Shown: positions 1 through 4,656 of the stretch, piece by piece
Layout: every line of letters begins with the position of its first letter
How positions within the stretch are numbered: position 1 is the stretch's first letter
Assembly: GCA_003235465.1 (NCBI GenBank)
Contig: QJWD01000282.1
Location: 1-6,307, forward strand
DNA length: 6,307 nt
Direction: 5' to 3'
Source of the DNA: Nitrospirota bacterium
Lineage (GTDB): Bacteria > Nitrospinota > Nitrospinia > Nitrospinales > VA-1
Notes under the pieces: generated by a model
The model's input: only the letters and a program-made list of their open reading frames with translations
The model's database searches: none
What the model was told of the DNA's origin: nothing
Program-made: the position numbers and the translations under genes

Positions 1-10
1 TGGCGGCCAC

Positions 11-39
11 TTGATGGTACCATGAAGCACCGGTAAAAA
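11..39 (+). promoter_or_regulatory. Possible sigma70-type promoter upstream of the 164-residue protein gene
   Basis: A TTGATG hexamer (11-16) and a TAAAAA hexamer (34-39) are separated by 17 bases. Each matches four of six positions of the TTGACA/TATAAT consensus. Transcription would start near position 46 and give a leader of about 90 bases containing the GC-rich hairpin at 57-73. The window begins only ten bases upstream, so I cannot tell whether this is a true promoter or the tail of an upstream gene. Hexamers of this quality also occur by chance. Confidence 0.25.
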
Positions 40-56
40 CGACTGTAACAGAAGGT

Positions 57-87
57 CCCCCGGGGCCCGGGGGCGCTTTCCCCGGGG
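57..87 (+). other. GC-rich palindromic hairpin region in the leader
   Basis: Positions 57-73 form an odd-length palindrome, CCCCCGGG-G-CCCGGGGG. As RNA it would fold into a seven-pair all-GC stem with a GGC loop. The G-run at 69-73 can alternatively pair with the C-run at 80-83, and CCCCGGGG at 80-87 is itself palindromic, so at least two mutually exclusive folds exist. It could be a terminator of an upstream gene, but no U-run follows, only a TTT at 77-79. It could also be a leader structure affecting the downstream gene. The symmetry is seen directly; any function is inferred. Confidence 0.45.
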
Positions 88-115
88 CGTCCCGCCCGCG
101 GCCCGGAAGATATTC

Positions 116-122
116 AAAGGAG
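116..122 (+). promoter_or_regulatory. Ribosome binding site for the 164-residue protein
   Basis: AAAGGAG is a strong Shine-Dalgarno match 13 bases before the ATG at 136, slightly farther than usual. No ATG, GTG or TTG start lies between it and that ATG, so it supports the start chosen. Confidence 0.6.
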
Positions 123-135
123 CGTCAGACAGGAT

Positions 136-630
136 ATGGAAGCCTACCAGACCAGCACCGAGAACAAGGTAAAAATCATGCTCGATGAAGCAAATCTGGC
201 ATTTTGTGAAACCGCCGAACGTAAGGACAGCAAGGGCGACCGCCGCCTCGACGGTTCGGCCTGGGACCTCGGCCGCATGGACGGCGAATACGACGAGGAC
301 GATTACAACCGCATCCTGGAAATGGCCCTCACCGCCGCGAAAATCTGCGACGAACACCCGGGCCTCGAAGAGAAGACCTCCAACCTGTTTCAGTCGGTCA
401 GCGCTGAAAACGCCGAGGAAATTCTGAAGCAGGTGATGGCCGATCCCGAGATCCGCGAACTGGCGAAAATTTCCGTGACCACGTTCCTGCTCAGGTTTCC
501 CAACGTGCAGTCGTTCGTCAACAAGGGGCACCCGCTTGTGCTGGCGATGGACGAGTACATGCTCGAAAACGCCAACGCGCAAAACTGGCAGGACTATAAA
601 AACATCGCCGAGGAATACAACTGGCTTTGA
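136..630 (+). CDS. Small acidic helical protein of unknown function
   Basis: I do not recognise this 164-residue protein. It has no signal peptide, no membrane segment and no familiar catalytic or metal-binding motif; there are only two isolated cysteines. It is rich in Asp and Glu, with an acidic stretch at about residues 39-59 (DLGRMDGEYDEDDYNRILE), and reads as mainly alpha-helical, so a soluble cytoplasmic protein or small adaptor is likely. The C-terminus ends in an aromatic motif (NWQDYKNIAEEYNWL). The ATG start is supported by AAAGGAG upstream. A gene for a multi-cluster ferredoxin starts 47 bases after its stop on the same strand with no visible terminator between, so cotranscription is likely. 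By analogy with small cytoplasmic proteins encoded beside respiratory iron-sulfur proteins it might be an assembly factor or chaperone, but that rests only on the neighbourhood. It is clearly coding, as judged by its strong start signal and non-repetitive composition. Confidence 0.8.
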   Translation: MEAYQTSTENKVKIMLDEANLAFCETAERKDSKGDRRLDGSAWDLGRMDGEYDEDDYNRILEMALTAAKICDEHPGLEEKTSNLFQSVSAENAEEILKQVMADPEIRELAKISVTTFLLRFPNVQSFVNKGHPLVLAMDEYMLENANAQNWQDYKNIAEEYNWL

Positions 631-677
631 TGCGTCGCACCCGCACGCTGTGACCTTCGCCGTGGACCGGCCCGATC

Positions 678-2036
678 ATGCAGTTTCGCTATCAGCTCGA
701 CAAGAAAACCTTCAAGAATAAGAAGATCCCCGCCAAGAGGGCGCCGGGCGAGGAAAACATCTCCGCCGACCAGCGCGGCAACCACTCGTCGGAAGACGTC
801 AGCCTGCTGAGCCTCGACAAGGACGCGAAGCGCAAACCCGAGGCCCCGAAGGAGGACAAGGCGGTTTCCCGGCGGGAGATATTTTCCTTCGGCCGCCTGA
901 GCGATTTCGCCGACGCGGTGGAGGAAGAGGAGAAAAAGGCCGCCAAGGGCAAGGCCCCCGCCAGTGAGAAGGACGCCGGGGAGGAGGCGGAGAACGAGGA
1001 CGCGGCCGAAAGCGGCGCCCCGCTCGCAGCCGAGGAGACCGGGGCGGCAAGCGAAGACATCGCCAGCAGCGACAAGGCGCCCGGGTTCTTCAAGCGCCTC
1101 GCCGGCAAGTTCAAAAGGAAACCCGAAACACCCACCACAGCCAGCGACGAAATCGAAACGCCCCCGACGGAAGAAACAAGCGCCGGCGAAAAGATCCCGG
1201 CGGCCGCCCCGATGGCGGAAACGGCGGGCTCCCGGCTCGACGCCTACCTGGCCGATTCGGAAGACGAGGGCGAGGTGGACCCGGAATACAGCCGCCGCAA
1301 CCTGCTGCGCCAGGGCGTCCACTTCTTCGCCAAGCCCGCCCTCGAATCGGTGCAGAACAAGATCAACAAGGTCAACGACGCGGTGGACCGCATCACCAAG
1401 CGCGTCCCACTCATCCGGCCGCCCGGCGCGCTCTCCGAGCAGGCGTTCCTCAAGGCCTGCACGCGCTGCGACGAATGCGTCAACGCCTGCCCGAAGGACG
1501 CCATCGTGAAAGCGCCGAAGAGCATGGGCTTCCTCATCATGGGCACGCCGCTCATCGACCCCAAGAAGGTGCCCTGTGTGATGTGCGACGACCTGCCGTG
1601 CATCCCCGCCTGCCCCGACGGCGCGCTAAAACCCGTGACCAGCAAGTTCGACGTGAAAATGGGCTACGCCATCCTCGACAAGGCCAAGTGCCAGGCGTAT
1701 GGCGACACCTTCTGCCAGCAATGCGTCATCGACTGCCCGATCCCCGGCGCCATCGACCAGGTCGGCGGCAAGCCGGTGATCAACCGGAAAGCCTGCACGG
1801 GCTGCGGCGTTTGCGTGCTTTCGTGCAGCACCGTCAACATCCCGGTGGCGATCAAGATCAAGCCGCAGATGGTCATCGAAAGCCAGATCCGCAAAAAGCG
1901 CCTGGAAAAGGAGCGCGCCCGCATCGAGGCTGAACGGAAGGCGGAGGCCGAACGGCAGGCGAACGAAGAGGATGGGGACGATACGCAGGCGGAAGGCTCC
2001 CCCGCCGAAGTGCCGGGCGGCGAGAAAACCTCCTGA
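678..2036 (+). CDS. NapF/NapG-like ferredoxin with four [4Fe-4S] motifs and a long charged N-terminal extension
   Basis: This 452-residue protein has a ferredoxin core at about residues 245-395. It carries four complete cysteine sets: C261/264/267/271, C300/303/308/312, C338/346/349/353 and C373/376/379/383. The order, the spacing and the RPPGA lead-in before the first set match the MauM/NapG/NapF family, which passes electrons in, or helps mature, periplasmic dehydrogenases and nitrate reductase. CTRCDEC resembles NapF, and PCVMCDDLPCIPACP resembles NapG. NapG and NapF are usually about 160-250 residues. Here an extra region of about 200 residues precedes the core, mostly Glu/Lys/Ala/Pro-rich and probably disordered. 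It contains a basic amphipathic stretch, GFFKRLAGKFKRK (136-148), and two SRR motifs: SRREIF (64-69) and SRRNLL (205-210). Neither SRR is followed by a hydrophobic segment, so Tat export is doubtful; a cytoplasmic location like NapF fits better. The C-terminus (about 402-430) is a charged coiled coil. ATG 678 is the first start after an in-frame TGA at 651, but it has no clear Shine-Dalgarno. The physiological partner is unknown. Confidence 0.85.
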   Translation: MQFRYQLDKKTFKNKKIPAKRAPGEENISADQRGNHSSEDVSLLSLDKDAKRKPEAPKEDKAVSRREIFSFGRLSDFADAVEEEEKKAAKGKAPASEKDAGEEAENEDAAESGAPLAAEETGAASEDIASSDKAPGFFKRLAGKFKRKPETPTTASDEIETPPTEETSAGEKIPAAAPMAETAGSRLDAYLADSEDEGEVDPEYSRRNLLRQGVHFFAKPALESVQNKINKVNDAVDRITKRVPLIRPPGALSEQAFLKACTRCDECVNACPKDAIVKAPKSMGFLIMGTPLIDPKKVPCVMCDDLPCIPACPDGALKPVTSKFDVKMGYAILDKAKCQAYGDTFCQQCVIDCPIPGAIDQVGGKPVINRKACTGCGVCVLSCSTVNIPVAIKIKPQMVIESQIRKKRLEKERARIEAERKAEAERQANEEDGDDTQAEGSPAEVPGGEKTS

Positions 2037-2062
2037 GGCCCGGCCGCGCGCCAATTATGCCC

Positions 2063-2091
2063 TTGCAAGTCTCTGGATTTTTACGTATTTT
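2063..2091 (+). promoter_or_regulatory. Candidate promoter for aspS
   Basis: TTGCAA (2063-2068) and TATTTT (2086-2091) are separated by exactly 17 bases, each with four of six consensus matches. They lie in an A+T-richer patch that stands out from the GC-rich surroundings. Predicted transcription would begin near 2098, giving a leader of about 35 bases before the aspS ATG. This would let aspS be transcribed independently of the ferredoxin gene. Confidence 0.45.
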
Positions 2092-2132
2092 AGAACCCTT
2101 TGCCGATACCCTGAACCCTCGTTTAAACCCAC

Positions 2133-3908
2133 ATGAGCAGCGAACTGAACCGAACCCACCACTGCGGTGAACTGTCCACCGCCGAGATCGGCAGCACCGT
2201 CACCCTGTGTGGCTGGGTGCACACCCGGCGCGACCACGGCGGCCTGATATTCATCGACCTGTGGGACAAGGAGGGCATCACCCAGGTGGTCCTCAACCCG
2301 CAGATCGACAAACTGGCGCACCAGAACGCCCAGTCGCTGCGCGGCAATTACGTCATCTCGGTGAGGGGCAAGGTGCGGGCGCGCCCCGACGGCATGGTGA
2401 ACCCGAAGATCGCCACCGGCGAGATCGAGGTTTACGTCGACGACCTGGTCATCCTGAACGCCTCGAAGACGCCGCCGTTCTCCGGCTGGGAGGAGCAGGA
2501 GGTTTCCGAGGCGCTGCGCCTGCGCTACCGCTATCTCGACCTGCGCAGCGGCCCTTTGCAGAAAAACCTCAGGCAGCGCTACAAGATCACGCAGGTGGCG
2601 AGGGCGGTGCTCGAGCGGCACGGCTTCACCGAAGTGGAAACGCCGATGCTGACTAGGAGCACCCCCGAAGGCGCGCGCGACTACCTGGTGCCGAGCCGCG
2701 TCAACCCGCAGAAATTCTACGCCCTTCCGCAGTCGCCGCAGCTGTTCAAGCAGATTCTAATGGTCGCCGGGCTCGACCGCTATTTTCAGATCGTCAAATG
2801 CTTCCGCGACGAGGACCTGAGGCAGGACCGGCAGCCCGAGTTCACCCAGATCGACGTCGAGCTTGCCTTCGCCGACGAGGCGCTGATCTTCAGGCTGGTA
2901 GAGGAAATGATCAGCGAGATTTTCCGCGAGGTGCTGGGCGTGACGCTCGAAACCCCGTTCCCGGTGCTCCCCTACCAGGAAGCCATCGACCGCTTCGGCA
3001 GCGACAAGCCGGATCTCCGCTTCGGCATGGAGATCGTCGACCTCGGCGACGTGGTCGAGGGCACGAGCTTCAAGGTGTTCGCCGAGGTGCTGAAAACAGG
3101 CGGCCAGGTGCGCGCCCTCAACATCAAGAACAGCGCCGAGGCGCTGTCGCGCAAGATGCTCGACGATCTCACCGAACTCGCGCGCACCTACGGCGCGAAG
3201 GGCATGGCCTGGATCAAGATTCAGAAGGACGAGCTGCAATCGCCCATCACCAAGTTCTTCGAGAAGGACATGATCGACCGTCTGATCGAGCGCATGGGCG
3301 GCGAAACCGGCGACACCATCGTCTTCATCGCTGACAAGCCCAAGGTCGTCGCCGACGCGCTGGCGCACATCCGCCTCTCGGTCGGGCGCCAGCTGAAACG
3401 GGTGGACACGAGCCAGCCGCGCCTCGCCTGGATCACCGAATTCCCGCTCGTCGAATACGACGAAGAGGCCGGCCGCTACGTGGCCATGCACCACCCCTTC
3501 ACCGCGCCGCTCGCCACCGACCCGGAGCAAATGAAAAGCGACCCGGCGTCGCTCTGCGCCCGCGCCTACGACCTGGTGCTAAACGGCAACGAGATCGGCG
3601 GCGGCAGCATTCGTATTCACCAGCGCGACGTGCAGAACCAGATGTTCGAGCTGCTCGGCATCGGCGCCGAGGAAGCGGAAGAGAAATTCGGCTTCCTGCT
3701 GGAGGCGCTGGAGTTCGGCGCGCCGCCGCACGGCGGCATCGCCTTCGGCCTCGACCGCATCGCCATGCTGCTTTCCGGCGCCGAATCCATCCGCGACGTC
3801 ATCGCCTTCCCCAAAACCCAGAAGGCCACCTGCCTGATGACGCAGGCGCCCTCGCGCGTCGACCTCAAGCAACTCAAGGAACTGAAACTGAAGTACGACC
3901 TGTCCTGA
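2133..3908 (+). CDS. aspS: Aspartyl-tRNA synthetase (bacterial type, probably non-discriminating)
   Basis: This 591-residue class IIb aminoacyl-tRNA synthetase activates aspartate with ATP and charges tRNA(Asp) in the cytoplasm. The length is normal for the bacterial form (about 590 in E. coli). The N-terminal OB-fold anticodon domain covers about 1-110. Motif 1 includes TEVETPML (166-173), followed by STPEGARDYLVPSR and the aspartate-pocket QSPQ (200-203). Motif 2 is FRDEDLRQDRQPEFTQ (224-239). The bacterial GAD insertion lies at about 290-430. Motif 3 is GIAFGLDR, with the ATP-binding Arg at 542. All key residues are present and the frame is unbroken. His35 (in RRDHGG) and Gly87 (in RPDG) align with P. 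aeruginosa His31 and Gly82, residues implicated in accepting tRNA(Asn); E. coli has Leu30 and Lys81 there. The enzyme therefore probably also makes Asp-tRNA(Asn) for GatCAB amidation. The ATG start gives a normal N-terminus, although no good Shine-Dalgarno is visible. It has a candidate promoter of its own and a possible terminator after the stop. Confidence 0.98.
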   Translation: MSSELNRTHHCGELSTAEIGSTVTLCGWVHTRRDHGGLIFIDLWDKEGITQVVLNPQIDKLAHQNAQSLRGNYVISVRGKVRARPDGMVNPKIATGEIEVYVDDLVILNASKTPPFSGWEEQEVSEALRLRYRYLDLRSGPLQKNLRQRYKITQVARAVLERHGFTEVETPMLTRSTPEGARDYLVPSRVNPQKFYALPQSPQLFKQILMVAGLDRYFQIVKCFRDEDLRQDRQPEFTQIDVELAFADEALIFRLVEEMISEIFREVLGVTLETPFPVLPYQEAIDRFGSDKPDLRFGMEIVDLGDVVEGTSFKVFAEVLKTGGQVRALNIKNSAEALSRKMLDDLTELARTYGAKGMAWIKIQKDELQSPITKFFEKDMIDRLIERMGGETGDTIVFIADKPKVVADALAHIRLSVGRQLKRVDTSQPRLAWITEFPLVEYDEEAGRYVAMHHPFTAPLATDPEQMKSDPASLCARAYDLVLNGNEIGGGSIRIHQRDVQNQMFELLGIGAEEAEEKFGFLLEALEFGAPPHGGIAFGLDRIAMLLSGAESIRDVIAFPKTQKATCLMTQAPSRVDLKQLKELKLKYDLS

Positions 3909-3956
3909 CCGGGCTTTTCGCCCGCCACCGGGCCCCACTCCGTTTCTGGCTGCGAT

Positions 3957-3974
3957 CCGCCTGAGGCGGTTCTT
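3957..3974 (+). terminator. Possible intrinsic terminator after aspS
   Basis: CCGCC (3957-3961) pairs with GGCGG (3965-3969) around a TGA loop, followed at once by TTCTT. The stem is GC-strong but short and the T-tract is interrupted, so this is only a moderate candidate. It lies 48 bases after the aspS stop. A weaker five-pair hairpin, CGGGC/GCCCG, lies directly after the stop at 3910-3924 without a T-tract. Confidence 0.35.
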
Positions 3975-4070
3975 GGCAGGCCATCTTCGTCTCAAGAAAT
4001 CCGCAACGGTTCCGATAACGTGGGCGAAGCATGTTATTCACCCCTCGCGGGCGCGCCCCACTCCAAGCCG

Positions 4071-4571
4071 ATGACCACCGCCGGTAAAATCACCTACGAA
4101 CAATACAGCCCCGCAGGCGTTGGCGCGGGCCGCCTGCCTTTGGTGGAAAACCAGTCGGTGCTGGAGGTCGGCTTCGGTTCCGGCGAGCCGCTTTTCGCCC
4201 TCAGGGAACGCGGCAACCGGGTGTCCGGCGTCGACACGGGGCGGGACATCGTCGAACGCGCCCTGCAGGCGGCAAGGACCGAAGCGCCTCGCCGATACAA
4301 GCCCTTAGGCAGGCGGTGGACCAGAATCTCTCGCGGGTGGCCGCCATCCGAAGCCGCCTGCTGCACATCGACAGCCACCTCGCCCGCCACGCCGGCGATT
4401 TGCGCGAGGCCAAAAACCGCATCACCGACGCCGACCTCGCAGAGGAAACCGCGCAGTACCTCGCCAACGGCATCCGCGCCCGCGCCGCCGCTTCCACGTT
4501 CGTGCACGGCCTGCTCGTCCGCCAGCGGGCGGCGGAACTTCTCCTTAAGTTCGAAACCAATTAAAACCTGA
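4071..4571 (+). pseudogene. Truncated SAM-dependent methyltransferase reading out of frame into flagellin DNA
   Basis: From ATG 4071 the first roughly 70 codons encode the start of a class I SAM-dependent methyltransferase. A lead-in (ITYEQYSPAG) is followed by the glycine-rich SAM-binding motif I, VLEVGFGSG (residues 30-38), and then by VSGVDTG, whose Asp55 is at the position that usually contacts the SAM ribose. After about residue 70 (near base 4280) the similarity stops. The rest of the frame, to the stop at 4569-4571, is Ser/Thr/Pro/Arg-rich out-of-frame reading of a flagellin-like sequence. Family members usually have around 200 or more residues, so the catalytic half is missing and the product cannot be an active methyltransferase. 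The open frame extends upstream to a GTG at 4020, but ATG 4071 fits the family start better; neither has a good ribosome binding site. The substrate of the ancestral enzyme cannot be told. This is most likely one half of a deletion joint. Confidence 0.65.
4292..4564 (+). pseudogene. Flagellin C-terminal domain remnant
   Basis: In a frame different from the methyltransferase, about 90 codons up to TAA 4562-4564 read as the D0/D1 C-terminal helix of flagellin, the subunit of the flagellar filament. Recognisable parts are AVDQNLSRVAAIRSRL, DLREAKNRITDADLAEETA and a tail ending in AAELLLKF. They align without gaps to the flagellin pattern AIQNRL...NLSAAESRIRDxDFAxETA...I. The tail has RARAAASTF where flagellins usually have LQQAGTSVL, so it is divergent. 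The N-terminal flagellin domain and the variable centre are absent, and there is no plausible start: GTG 4316 is in frame but lacks a clear ribosome binding site. The remnant begins where methyltransferase similarity ends, which suggests a deletion fused two neighbouring genes. A divergent stand-alone small protein is possible but less likely. The family assignment comes from pattern recognition by eye. Confidence 0.6.
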
Positions 4572-4573
4572 CC

Positions 4574-4632
4574 TGCCAGAACGGGGCGTATTGTTTTCGA
4601 TGCAGGGCCGGAAACTGCGTCGCCTTCTGGCA
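4574..4632. repeat. Nested inverted repeats in the convergent gap
   Basis: TGCCAGAA (4574-4581) is a perfect inverted copy of TTCTGGCA (4625-4632). Inside it, CGATGCAG (4598-4605) pairs with CTGCGTCG (4615-4622) with a single T·G wobble around a nine-base loop. Together they could form a two-part stem in RNA from either strand. The position, between convergent transcription units, suggests a transcript-end structure, but no long T-tract follows on either strand. Confidence 0.5.
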
Positions 4633-4634
4633 AG

Positions 4635-4656
4635 GCCCGGGGGGATGGGCTATTTT
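4635..4656 (+). terminator. Possible terminator for rightward transcription
   Basis: GCCC (4635-4638) pairs with GGGC (4647-4650) across an eight-base G-rich loop, and TATTTT follows directly. The stem is short, so the call is weak, but the site is right for ending rightward transcription before the convergent TPR gene. Confidence 0.35.

Noticed and set aside
1..36. Possible tail of an upstream gene
   Set aside because: All three forward frames stop within the first 36 bases (TGA at 12 and 23, TAA at 34). The seven to eleven codons available give no way to choose a frame or family.
594..1322. Minus-strand open frame of 242 codons
   Set aside because: It lies opposite the low-complexity N-terminal part of the ferredoxin. 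The GC-rich, Glu/Lys/Ala-rich code makes antisense stops rare; the translation is Arg/Gly/Leu/Ala-rich with no recognisable domain.
2757..3530. Minus-strand open frame of 257 codons inside aspS
   Set aside because: It is a shadow of a highly conserved synthetase gene; the composition is typical of antisense reading of GC-rich code.
3932..4064. Ten-base direct repeat GCCCCACTCC at 3932-3941 and 4055-4064
   Set aside because: It is short and GC-rich, with no further similarity around the copies and no mobile-element features between them, so it is probably chance. Apart from the weak terminator-like hairpins, I see nothing else in the gap 3909-4070.
4020..4070. GTG start at 4020 extending the methyltransferase frame
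   Set aside because: The 17 extra codons show no family resemblance and there is no ribosome binding site. ATG 4071 gives a more natural methyltransferase beginning.
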